In this document: one piece after another, positions 17,562 to 25,647 of the stretch
How positions within the stretch are numbered: the stretch's first letter is position 1
How the letters are laid out: each line of letters starts with the position of its first letter
NCBI RefSeq assembly: GCF_900143275.1
Contig: NZ_FSRO01000001.1
Span: 620,001 to 684,000, forward strand
Direction of reading: 5' to 3'
DNA: 64,000 nt
DNA from: Nitrosomonas cryotolerans ATCC 49181
GTDB taxonomy: Bacteria > Pseudomonadota > Gammaproteobacteria > Burkholderiales > Nitrosomonadaceae
Program-made: the position numbers and the translations under genes
The notes under the pieces: model-generated
Told to the model about the DNA's origin: nothing
Database searches by the model: none
Seen by the model: only the letters and a program-made list of their open reading frames with translations

Positions 17562-17752
17562 TTAATCCAGACTTTCCATTAGCAATTTACTAATGACGAG
17601 AAACCAATCAAATAAGCCACTTCTAACAATATTGTTTGGAAGAAAAGCTGGCAAGGTCTAGTCATTATGATCTATAAAAATCATAATATATTCAATAAGT
17701 TTATCTATCGGTTTCCATTAAAGAATGCGTTTGTTGGAAACCGGGGTTTAAT
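17562..17752. repeat. TTAA-flanked miniature element, about 190 bp, copy 1
   Basis: This segment aligns along its whole length with 61519-61709. Both begin and end with TTAA, carry a left end like ccagactttccattag, share an interior block gtattcaata-like followed by a ttccatta repeat, and finish in a g-rich terminal repeat. Copy 1 is the more degraded: its terminal repeats match imperfectly. No coding capacity. It separates the TetR gene from the exporter. Confidence 0.7.
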
Positions 17753-17861
17753 CAAAATCTTTTGGTTTCAAGTAGCTATTTGTTGTGTTTGGTTGTGTTT
17801 GGCACGCAGATTTTAAAAAAATTTAACAATAAAAGATCTATTGATCTTAAATGGAGGCATA

Positions 17862-20246
17862 GTGAGTGCAGTTAGAAGCGAAACCAAGCAATTAAACAAA
17901 ACTGATCGTTTTGCACTTCAATGGGCAGAATTCGTCATTAAAAATCGTCTGAAGACCATTTTTTTCGCAATTATCGTCTTTTTGGTTCTTGCCGCTGGCT
18001 TGATGCACATTCAGACTTCGCATAATTATCGCGTCTTTTTTAGCGATAAAAATCCCGATCTGCTTACATTTGAGAAGTTTGAAGAGACTTATACAAAAAA
18101 CGACAATTTTCTTTTTGTTGTTAAACCGAAATCAGGCACGATTGATCAACCGTTTGTTGCCCAGGCCATTGAAGCATTTACCGCACGCGCCTGGACGGTT
18201 CCATTCGCGATACGGGTCGATTCAATCACGAATTTTCAACACACCTATGCAATAGATGACGATTTAATTGTAGAAGACTTGATTGAAGATGCAGCCAATC
18301 TTTCACAGGCAGAAATAGCCAAGCGGGTTGACATCGCGCTTAAAGAACCCTTACTTGCCGGCAGTCTTGTCGCGCTTGATCGTGGCGCATCAGGTATCAA
18401 TGTAACGTTGCAATACCCGGGGCTCAGTGAGGGTGAGCTGCCAGAAGCCATTCATTTTGCCCGCGCACTTGTAACCGAATTCGAGCAGGATTACCCCGAT
18501 CTGAAGATCGCACTCACGGGGATATCGGCGCTCAATGCTGCTTTTTTTGAGGCCACAATCAATGATGCAGAGACGCTCTATGGGCCCATGTTTTTGGTGC
18601 TGGTTCTTATCACATGGTTAATCGTACGGAATTTTTCTGGTGTCATTTCAACTGTACTCGTTATTACATTTGCAACAATAGCTGCGATGGGTTTTGCGGG
18701 CTGGGCAGGCATCACCATTTCGCCATTCTCGGGCAGCGCGCCGGTTGTGATCCTAACACTGGCGATTGTGGACTCTATTCATATATTGATCACGATGGCA
18801 CAGCGCATGCGTGTAGGCGATGACAAAATTACGGCCATTAAGGAAAGTATGCGCGTTAATTTTCTGGCTGTTTCAATTACCAGTTTAACGACGGTTATCG
18901 GCTTTTTAGCGCTTAATTTTTCCGATGCGCCACCATTCAATGCGCTGGGAAATATTGCGGCCGTCGGGATTACAGCCGCCTGGTTTTATTCGCTTACATT
19001 TCTGCCGGCATTATTAACGATTTTGCCATTTAATGTACAAACCTATGCAGATAAATCTCGAGGACCACTTCAGGAAGCAATTAATAAACTTGCCGAGTTC
19101 GTTATTGCTAGAGCACGTGCTACGCTCGTAGTTGTCGGTCTTATTTTCATTGGTTTGGCTGCCGCTATACCGACAATTAACCTGAATGATCAATGGGTTG
19201 AATACTTTGATGATAGGGTGGAATTTCGTGGTGATGCGAAGTTTGCTATCAATCATCTGACAGGGCTTTATATTCTGGAATACTCAGTACCTGCTGGGGC
19301 ACCTGGTGCCATCAGCGAGCCTAAATATCTGCAAGACCTGGATGACTTTGCGATCTGGCTACGGGAATATTCAAAAGTACGCCATGTTTATTCATATACG
19401 GACATCATCAAGCGGCTGAGCAAAAATATGAATGCCGATGACCCGGCCTATTATCATATTCCCGGCGAACGCGAGCTGGCTGCACAATATCTGCTGCTCT
19501 ATGAGTTGTCATTGCCATACGGATTGGACTTAAATGACCGCATAGACATTGATAAATCATCAACCCGGGTTTCAGTTACGCTGGATGAGATTACGACAGG
19601 AGAGACGCGACAATTCCTAAAAGATATTGATGCCTGGTGGGATTCCCGTTCACCGGGGAATGAAGTATATGGCACTGGCGCAACCTATCTGTTTTCCTTT
19701 ATCTCTGAGCGCAATATACAGGACATGATTGGCGGCAACATCGTCGCTGTTATTTTGATTTCCATTGTCATGATGATCGCGTTGAGAAGCTTCAGTTTTG
19801 GACTTCTCAGTTTGATTCCAAATATTGCACCACTCATTATGACGTTCGGCGTATGGGCATTGTTAGTGGGAGAAGTGGGTATGGCTGCAGCGACAGTATC
19901 CGCTACTTCTCTCGGTATTATCGTCGACAACACGGTCCATATCCTGACGAAATACCAGCGTGCTCGTGAAGAATTGGCACTCTCCATTGAGGACGCGATT
20001 CGTTACACCTTTGATACCGTCGGGGCTGCCGTTGTGGCGAATGCGCTGATTCTGGCGTTTGGCTTTAGTGTGCTCATGTTTTCATCATTCAAGATTACCG
20101 GTGATATGGGAACGCTGACTGCACTCGCCATTCTTATCGCCTTGATTGTAGATCTGTTGTTGTTACCAGCGCTGCTTATGCTACGCGCTCAACCTAAAAC
20201 AAAAGGAGCTTCATATGCTAATACTGAAAAAACACAAACAATTTAA
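17862..20246 (+). CDS. MMPL/RND-superfamily exporter, inner-membrane protein
   Basis: About 794 residues from the GTG at 17862, which has ggagg five bases upstream; a TTG at 17841 would add seven residues. The layout is that of an MMPL-type RND protein: one N-terminal membrane helix (TIFFAIIVFLVLAAGLMHI), a large periplasmic loop, five more helices including VVILTLAIVDSIHILITMAQ, then the same pattern repeated with a second loop and a final helical block (SATSLGIIVDNTVHILTKYQ). The D in LAIVDSIHI and IIVDNTVHI fits the proton-relay position. Such proteins export lipids or hydrophobic compounds by proton motive force. The next gene overlaps its end by 32 bases. Confidence 0.88.
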   Translation: MSAVRSETKQLNKTDRFALQWAEFVIKNRLKTIFFAIIVFLVLAAGLMHIQTSHNYRVFFSDKNPDLLTFEKFEETYTKNDNFLFVVKPKSGTIDQPFVAQAIEAFTARAWTVPFAIRVDSITNFQHTYAIDDDLIVEDLIEDAANLSQAEIAKRVDIALKEPLLAGSLVALDRGASGINVTLQYPGLSEGELPEAIHFARALVTEFEQDYPDLKIALTGISALNAAFFEATINDAETLYGPMFLVLVLITWLIVRNFSGVISTVLVITFATIAAMGFAGWAGITISPFSGSAPVVILTLAIVDSIHILITMAQRMRVGDDKITAIKESMRVNFLAVSITSLTTVIGFLALNFSDAPPFNALGNIAAVGITAAWFYSLTFLPALLTILPFNVQTYADKSRGPLQEAINKLAEFVIARARATLVVVGLIFIGLAAAIPTINLNDQWVEYFDDRVEFRGDAKFAINHLTGLYILEYSVPAGAPGAISEPKYLQDLDDFAIWLREYSKVRHVYSYTDIIKRLSKNMNADDPAYYHIPGERELAAQYLLLYELSLPYGLDLNDRIDIDKSSTRVSVTLDEITTGETRQFLKDIDAWWDSRSPGNEVYGTGATYLFSFISERNIQDMIGGNIVAVILISIVMMIALRSFSFGLLSLIPNIAPLIMTFGVWALLVGEVGMAAATVSATSLGIIVDNTVHILTKYQRAREELALSIEDAIRYTFDTVGAAVVANALILAFGFSVLMFSSFKITGDMGTLTALAILIALIVDLLLLPALLMLRAQPKTKGASYANTEKTQTI

Positions 20247-21042
20247 TCTATTTAACCATAGGCTTTTAACGGGCGCTTTCATGTTGCTAAGCTTTGCGCT
20301 GCCGGTTTCTGCAGAAGATCTCGATCAAAAGGGGTTTGATATTGCTGCGCGTTCCGACCGTTCAGATCGAGGCTTTAATAACAGCCGCGTAGAGCTTGAA
20401 ATGGTGCTGAAAAATGCCTCAGGTGCAGAATCCCGGCGTGTACTTGAGCAATCAACCCTGGAACTTCCGGACGAGTCTGTCGGCGATAAAAATCTGATTG
20501 TTTTTTTCTCACCCGCAGATATTGAAGGTACGGCGTTACTTTCTTACGCCAAAATATTGGACCCGGACGATCAGTGGCTTTATCTGCCAGCGCTAAAGCG
20601 CGTGAAGCGTATTTCATCAAAAAACAAATCCGGCCCGTTTGTCGGTTCAGAATTTGCTTTTGAAGATATTACCGGTCAGGAGCTTGAGAAATATGAATAT
20701 ACCTGGTTGCGCGAAGAAGCTTGTGGAGAGCTGACCTGTGATGTTGTCGAACGGCGTCCACTTTATAAAGATTCTGGTTATACACGGCAAATTGGATGGG
20801 TTGATCAGGCTGATTATCAAGCGCGCAAGATTGAATATTACGATCGCAAAGGCAGCCTGCTGAAAACCCAGCTGTTTGAAGATTATCAACTTTATGATGA
20901 TAAATACTGGCGGGCGCATGTGTGGCGCATGGAAAATCATCAAACGGGTAAAAGTACGGATCTTTTTTTCAAGGCATATGAATTTAATGTAGGCCTCGGC
21001 GACGGAGATTTTGTCAGAGGTGCGCTGTCGCGTCAGCGTTAG
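20215..21042 (+). CDS. Periplasmic LolA-like outer-membrane lipoprotein-sorting family protein
   Basis: A 275-residue secreted protein. A signal peptide is present (hydrophobic GAFMLLSFALPVSAE, cleavage probably after VSA at about residue 33). The mature part contains IVFFSPADIEGTALLSYAKI, DDQWLYLPALKRVKRISSKN and GSEFAFEDITGQELEKYEYT, all landmarks of the LolA-like PF17131-type family, a half-barrel that binds lipid chains. It overlaps the end of the MMPL gene, with aaaggagct before its ATG. The pairing of an MMPL exporter with a LolA-like carrier is widespread and points to lipid or lipoprotein movement across the periplasm. Confidence 0.85.
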   Translation: MLILKKHKQFNLFNHRLLTGAFMLLSFALPVSAEDLDQKGFDIAARSDRSDRGFNNSRVELEMVLKNASGAESRRVLEQSTLELPDESVGDKNLIVFFSPADIEGTALLSYAKILDPDDQWLYLPALKRVKRISSKNKSGPFVGSEFAFEDITGQELEKYEYTWLREEACGELTCDVVERRPLYKDSGYTRQIGWVDQADYQARKIEYYDRKGSLLKTQLFEDYQLYDDKYWRAHVWRMENHQTGKSTDLFFKAYEFNVGLGDGDFVRGALSRQR

Positions 21043-21073
21043 AGAACGTTAGATTAGCAAGTGTCATGAAAAA

Positions 21074-22315
21074 TTGCGAAAGGTTATTGTATCGATGCTT
21101 ATTTTAATCAAGGCACTTGCTGTTTTGTTTCTTTTCAAGTTATCCGTGGTTTCGGCACAATCATTCGACTTTAGCGGTCAGGCCGCTTTAGAGCTGCGTG
21201 GGTTTCCTGAAGCATCATTATGGCCTGGTCAGGTTGAAGGGGTGCAGTTCTCAAGTTTGCTCGAACCAGAATTTCGCTGGCGCAATGCAGACCGCGATTC
21301 ATTGTTAAAATTTACACCCTTCATTCGCGTAGATGCCGCAGATGATAAACGCACCCATTTTGATATCCGGGAGGCAAATTGGCGAAAAATTGCGGGCAAA
21401 TGGGAATTTCTGGTGGGTGCCACGCGTATATTCTGGGGAGTGACAGAATCCCGTCATCTGGTTAATATTATCAATCAGATTGATGCGGTTGAAGACATCG
21501 ATGAAGAAGATTTTCTTGGCCAACCCATGGTGCAGATGGGCCATCAGTCAGATTTCGGCCGATTTGATGTCTTCTTAATGACCGGATTTCGTGAACGAAC
21601 CTTTCCCGGGCGCGATGGCCGACTTAGGACGCCCTTTCCGGTTAAAACAGGAGATGCTGTTTATGGTAACAGCGCTGAACAGTGGCACCCTGATGTCGCC
21701 TTGCGTTATTCCCATTTTTTTGGTGATTTTGATCTGGGGTTGCATGTCTTTCGCGGCATCAATCGTGAACCTTCCCTTGTTTTATCGGCTGATAACCAAA
21801 GTTTTACACCCCATTACGCCTTAATTACCCAAGCAGGTATTGATCTTCAATTGACTCACGATGCCTGGCTTTGGAAGTTTGAAGGTATCGTCCGTGAAGG
21901 GCAAGGTGATACTTTTGCCGCGGTGGTAGCCGGATTGGAATATACCTTCTTCCAGGTTGCCGCAAGTGACATTGATCTTGGTCTCATTGTGGAGGGATTG
22001 TATGACGGCCGGGATAAACTGAGTTTTAATGACATTCGGGACAAACAGATTTTTCCTACAATTTATGACAAGGATATTTTTCTGGGTACGCGCCTCGCCT
22101 TTAATGACGTTCAGGATTCATCTGTTCTCGTCGGTTTTGTAACTGATATTGAAGATGGGCCAGCAACCTTGCGTGTTGAAGCTGAACGCCGTCTCGGTGA
22201 GGACTTGAAAATCGAGCTTATTGGGCAGGCATTTTTTGAAGAAGCGCCTAAGAATCCGGTGTCTTTCTTCAGGCAGGATAATTTTGTTACCTTGAGGTTG
22301 TCTAAATTCTTTTAG
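21074..22315 (+). CDS. Predicted outer-membrane beta-barrel protein of the exporter operon
   Basis: A 413-residue protein with a signal peptide (MLILIKALAVLFLFKLSVVS followed by AQS). The rest is rich in alternating, aromatic-edged strands, for instance WKFEGIVREG, EYTFFQVAASDIDLGLIVEG and TLRVEAERRL, and it ends in an aromatic residue (LRLSKFF), the usual sorting signal for barrel assembly. The start may be the TTG at 21074 or the ATG at 21095; neither has a strong ribosome site. It follows the LolA-like gene by 31 bases, so the three genes probably form a chain from inner to outer membrane. No named family recognised. Confidence 0.72.
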   Translation: MRKVIVSMLILIKALAVLFLFKLSVVSAQSFDFSGQAALELRGFPEASLWPGQVEGVQFSSLLEPEFRWRNADRDSLLKFTPFIRVDAADDKRTHFDIREANWRKIAGKWEFLVGATRIFWGVTESRHLVNIINQIDAVEDIDEEDFLGQPMVQMGHQSDFGRFDVFLMTGFRERTFPGRDGRLRTPFPVKTGDAVYGNSAEQWHPDVALRYSHFFGDFDLGLHVFRGINREPSLVLSADNQSFTPHYALITQAGIDLQLTHDAWLWKFEGIVREGQGDTFAAVVAGLEYTFFQVAASDIDLGLIVEGLYDGRDKLSFNDIRDKQIFPTIYDKDIFLGTRLAFNDVQDSSVLVGFVTDIEDGPATLRVEAERRLGEDLKIELIGQAFFEEAPKNPVSFFRQDNFVTLRLSKFF

Positions 22316-22390
22316 TTTAATCAATTTATCAAATAGCGCGTAAAACTTCGTCCTTCAGGGCGGAGATATAAGCGCACAAGCGAAGCCTGT

Positions 22391-22819
22391 TTAATGCGGT
22401 CTTTGCTGTTGTTCAATATATTGCTTAATAATCGAGAGTGGTGCTCCACCACAACTACCCGCAAAATAGCTTGGACTCCAAAGCATATTACCCCAAAGCT
22501 TATTTTTAATTTCGGGATAATTCTTTTTGCGAATAAGTCGGCTTGAAACGCCTTTCAAACTATTTACCAAGTTAGAAATAGCAATTTTTGGTGGATAGTT
22601 AACTAAAAGGTGAATATGATCATGCTCACCGTTAAATTCCACCAATTCTGCTTCAAAATCCAAACACACGTTTTTAAATATTTCTTCCAAATCAATTAAT
22701 ACCCTTCCGGAGAAAACATCTCTACGGTATTTTGTTACAAAGACCAAATGAACATGAAGATTAAAAACGCAATGTCTTCCTGTTCTTACATCGTTATTAA
22801 CTTGCATAGACCAATTCAT
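22391..22819 (-). CDS. tnpA: IS200/IS605-family TnpA, single-strand HUH transposase
   Basis: About 142 residues from the ATG at 22819; a longer open frame to 22894 runs into the tnpB side and gives an atypical N-terminus. The core is VFNLHVHLVFVTKYRR, the HUH motif in EHDHIHLLVNYPP (about 70-80) and the nucleophilic tyrosine region IIKQYIEQQ near the C-terminus. Length matches the family (about 130-155). TnpA excises and inserts the element as single-stranded circles at TTTAT-like or TCAA sites and could also act on the tnpB-only element at 5883. Confidence 0.93.
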   Translation of the reverse strand: MNWSMQVNNDVRTGRHCVFNLHVHLVFVTKYRRDVFSGRVLIDLEEIFKNVCLDFEAELVEFNGEHDHIHLLVNYPPKIAISNLVNSLKGVSSRLIRKKNYPEIKNKLWGNMLWSPSYFAGSCGGAPLSIIKQYIEQQQRPH

Positions 22820-22837
22820 TTTTGTATAATTATAACC

Positions 22838-24070
22838 ATGAAGCAGATTATACGCAAAGCCTTTAAATCTCGACTCAATCCAAATTCTGACCAAGTACAG
22901 AAGATGGTTGAGTTTGCGGGTGCTAATCGGTTTGTTTGGAATAAAGCCTTAGCAATGAATCTGTTCAGATTAGAGCAGAAACAGCCATTGCTTTGGTACA
23001 ACGAGTTGTCATTTTGGTTAAAGCTATGGAAATCCTCAGAAGATTATGGATTTCTAAAAACCGTTCATTCTCAACCGTTGCAACAAGCCTTAAAAAACTT
23101 AGAAAAAGCGTTCAAAGACGGTTTTGATAAGAAACAGCCTTTAAAACGGATTCCAAAATTCAAGAAAAAAGGTTTGAGTGACAGCTTTCGTTATCCACAA
23201 GGATTTAAGCTGGAGCAAGAGTCTAGCAAAGTGTTCTTGCCTAAAATCGGTTGGGTGAAATATCGTAATTCACGCCAAGTCATTGGTGACGTTAAAAATA
23301 TGACGATTTCCCGTAAAGGCGGTTATTGGTACGTGTCGATTCAGACTGAGTACGAGACCGAGCTAAAGCGTCATAGCTCAACCAGTATGATTGGTGTTGA
23401 TATGGGCGTTACCCGCTTTGCAACCTTGTCAGACGGCTCATACGTAGAACCTTTAAACAGTTTCAGAAAGTTATCAAAGAAACTGGCTTTTGAACAGCGT
23501 AAGCTGTCTAAAAAAGTCCGTTTCTCTGCTAACTGGAAAAAGCAGAAACAAATCATTACCCGACTGCATGAGCGTATTGCCAATGCTCGTTTAGACTTCT
23601 TACACAAAACCTCAACCGAAATCAGCAAAAATCACGCAATGGTCGTAGTTGAGAATTTAAAGATAGGAAACATGTCTAAGAGTGCCAAGGGCAGTGTTGA
23701 AAAGCATGGTAAAAACGTCAAAGCGAAATCGGGTCTAAACAAATCCATTCTTGACCAAGGATGGGGAATGTTCGTTTCGTTCTTGGAGTATAAACAGGCT
23801 TGTTCAGGCGGGGATGTATTGAAGGTAAACCCTCAATACACCTCTCAAACCTGCCCTAGATGTCAACATGTTAGTCGTGACAATCGCAAAAGCCAAAGTG
23901 CTTTTGAATGTACAGAATGTGGATTTAAAGCCAATGCCGACTTGGTAGGTGCCTTGAATGTACTTGAGCGAGGACATCGCTTGTTAGCCTGTGGAGTTGA
24001 AACGTTAGTTTCGTCTAAGAAGCAGGAACCAGTAGGCAGTAGCAATACAAACCTACTCTTAACGGCTTAA
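22838..24070 (+). CDS. tnpB: TnpB, RNA-guided nuclease of the IS605-type element
   Basis: A 410-residue TnpB starting MKQIIRKAFKSRLNPNSDQV; the open frame extends 30 codons upstream, but only this ATG gives the family N-terminus. Catalytic residues: D in GVDMGVTRFATL (about 188), E in VVVENLKIGNM (about 272) and D in KANADLVGALNVLERG (about 368). Zinc ribbon: CPRCQHVSRDNRKS and FECTECGF. The protein is perhaps 45 percent identical by eye to the TnpB at 5990 over the RuvC region and is a different lineage sharing a very similar right end. Probably active. Confidence 0.94.
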   Translation: MKQIIRKAFKSRLNPNSDQVQKMVEFAGANRFVWNKALAMNLFRLEQKQPLLWYNELSFWLKLWKSSEDYGFLKTVHSQPLQQALKNLEKAFKDGFDKKQPLKRIPKFKKKGLSDSFRYPQGFKLEQESSKVFLPKIGWVKYRNSRQVIGDVKNMTISRKGGYWYVSIQTEYETELKRHSSTSMIGVDMGVTRFATLSDGSYVEPLNSFRKLSKKLAFEQRKLSKKVRFSANWKKQKQIITRLHERIANARLDFLHKTSTEISKNHAMVVVENLKIGNMSKSAKGSVEKHGKNVKAKSGLNKSILDQGWGMFVSFLEYKQACSGGDVLKVNPQYTSQTCPRCQHVSRDNRKSQSAFECTECGFKANADLVGALNVLERGHRLLACGVETLVSSKKQEPVGSSNTNLLLTA

Positions 24071-24135
24071 TAAGTCGCTAGGAATCCCCTTCGTTTAGGA
24101 AGGGGAGGATGTCAACGATATGGTTGGTATATAGC
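24071..24135 (+). ncRNA. Predicted right-end guide RNA region of tnpB element 2
   Basis: By analogy with known tnpB elements, the scaffold would cover the right-end hairpin up to TCAA (24112-24115), and the guide would start with cgatatggttggtatatagc (24116-24135). The 5' end is unknown and may lie inside tnpB. Confidence 0.45.
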
Positions 24136-24447
24136 GGGTGGTTGATTGTATTACTGACTCTTTTTGTTTTCATAGAGTGGATGGTATTTGGCCGCTCGCT
24201 CCATTTACATTGTCCAGGTGGCGGTTGATGCTGTATTTCAGGCGAATATCCTGATCGACATTGGATGGCCAGGGGCGTAAGGTGGTTAACCCGATGACAG
24301 CCTGTTTGCTTTCTGTCAAACTTTTGTTGCGAGTGGTCACTTCACTTTTTAGAGAATTGCGATATATTGCTGAATACATCCAAACACAAACCGGCTGGTG
24401 AGGTTAACGCCCAATAGACCCGCGTTAAAAACAGGAGAAGCTGAAAA
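24136..24447. other. Intergenic region before the alcohol dehydrogenase
   Basis: About 310 bases. A 69-codon open frame on the minus strand (24170-24379) has no ribosome site; its tail, KYSINRHLDNVNGASGQIP, could be a decayed gene end, but I cannot name a family. The promoter of the dehydrogenase presumably lies in the last 80 bases. Confidence 0.35.
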
Positions 24448-25455
24448 ATGAGTACAGTTCATGCGTATGCAGCGAGTAAAGCCAATGGTGTCTTAGAACC
24501 ATTTGAATATCAGTTGGGGGCGATTGGCCCACAAGAAGTCGATATCGCCGTGGAGTTTTGTGGCATTTGTCATAGCGATCTCAGCATGCTCGAGAATGCT
24601 TGGGGAATGACGCAATTTCCACTGGTTCCCGGCCATGAAGTGGTTGGCAAAGTCAAAGCCGCTGGCGATCAAGTGTCGCACCTTTCGGTCGGAGAGCGCG
24701 TTGGTTTGGGTTGGCATGCGGGATATTGTATGACTTGCGATCAGTGCTTCGGTGGGCATCACAATTTGTGTTCAGATGCGCAGCCCACGATTGCGGGTCG
24801 TCACGGTGGGTTTGCTGATACTGTTCGCGCTCATAGTGCCAGTGTTGTCAAATTGCCTGATAACCTTAACGCCAAGAAGGCGGGTCCATTGTTCTGTGGC
24901 GGCATGACGGTGTTTGATCCTTTGGTGCAGTTTGGCATTTCGCCTACAGGCAGGATTGGGGTCATCGGGATTGGCGGCTTAGGACACCTGGCTTTAAAGT
25001 TCGCGCGGGCTTGGGGTTGCCATGTCACTGCCTTTACGTCTGGGGAGGGGAAAGAACAAGCAGCGCTGGACTTTGGAGCGCACGAGGTGATTAATTCGCG
25101 TGCACCGAACGCCATCAAGGGTGCCACCGGTCGCTTTGATTTGTTGCTCTCGACCGTCAACGTCAAGCTTGATTGGAATAGCTATATTGGTTTGCTCAAA
25201 CCGCGGGGTCGATTACACCTGTTGGGTGCAGTCACAACGCCTCTGGATTTAAACCTTATCCCCATGATGTTTAGCCAGTTGTCAGTGAGTTCATCACCGG
25301 TCGGCAGTCCCGCAACCATGCGTAAAATGCTGGAATTTGCTGCGCGTCATGATGTAACGCCCGTGACTGAGCATTTTCCAATGGATAAAGTCAACGATGC
25401 GATGGAGCACCTTCGCTCTGGTAAGGCGAGATATCGAATCATCCTGGATCGGTAG
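24448..25455 (+). CDS. Zinc-dependent NAD(P) alcohol dehydrogenase, cinnamyl-alcohol/YahK-like
   Basis: A 335-residue medium-chain dehydrogenase. Catalytic zinc ligands are C in [10 protein letters not shown] (about 39) and the H-E pair in [10 protein letters not shown] (about 60). The structural-zinc cysteines are in [16 protein letters not shown] (about 92-106). The Rossmann motif [17 protein letters not shown] follows at about 172. The family reduces aldehydes and oxidises alcohols, often with NADPH. A strong ribosome site (aggaga) precedes the ATG. It is a single gene bounded downstream by a terminator hairpin. Confidence 0.9.
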   Translation: MSTVHAYAASKANGVLEPFEYQLGAIGPQEVDIAVEFCGICHSDLSMLENAWGMTQFPLVPGHEVVGKVKAAGDQVSHLSVGERVGLGWHAGYCMTCDQCFGGHHNLCSDAQPTIAGRHGGFADTVRAHSASVVKLPDNLNAKKAGPLFCGGMTVFDPLVQFGISPTGRIGVIGIGGLGHLALKFARAWGCHVTAFTSGEGKEQAALDFGAHEVINSRAPNAIKGATGRFDLLLSTVNVKLDWNSYIGLLKPRGRLHLLGAVTTPLDLNLIPMMFSQLSVSSSPVGSPATMRKMLEFAARHDVTPVTEHFPMDKVNDAMEHLRSGKARYRIILDR

Positions 25456-25601
25456 TCAATTCAATGTTCAATGCGGTTGATAGAGCCACAATTATTTTTT
25501 TCAATTGAATCGGCTTCCCGCTTCCCGCAGCAGTTTCACGAGCGCTGGGAGGTTGTTGAGTACATCATCTGGCTTGACACCGTCAAAATGCTATTTAGAG
25601 G

Positions 25602-25641
25602 AGTAGCGCTTCTCTTGAAGCCGTGAAAAGCGCTACTTTTT
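25602..25641 (+). terminator. Rho-independent terminator between convergent genes
   Basis: Stem agtagcgctt (25602-25611) with aagcgctact (25628-25637), a 16-base loop, then five T on the plus strand. It sits between the convergent dehydrogenase and ATPase genes and would stop transcription from the former. Confidence 0.75.
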
Positions 25642-25647
25642 AATTGC

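Larger units (their letters stand above)
22330..24115. mobile_element. Complete IS605-type element with divergent tnpA and tnpB
   Basis: The left end carries a small hairpin (gtccttcagggcggag region, about 22349-22364). The right end carries tccccttcgtttaggaagggga (24085-24106), ending at TCAA (24112-24115). TTTAT (22325-22329) lies just before the proposed left end, as in the tnpB-only element at 5883. tnpA (minus) and tnpB (plus) start 18 bases apart and point away from each other. The element sits 14 bases past the stop of the barrel-protein gene. Both genes look intact, so it may be mobile. Confidence 0.82.

Noticed and set aside
22748-22837. Thirty extra residues at the N-terminus of the second TnpB
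   Set aside because: They are antisense to the start of tnpA; the family N-terminus begins at the ATG at 22838.
24170-24379. 69-codon minus-strand frame before the dehydrogenase
   Set aside because: Possible decayed gene end but no start signal and no family recognised.
25456-25600. Short protein-like stretch on the minus strand (DDVLNNLPALVKLLREAGS)
   Set aside because: Could be a fragment of a lost gene, but too short to identify.
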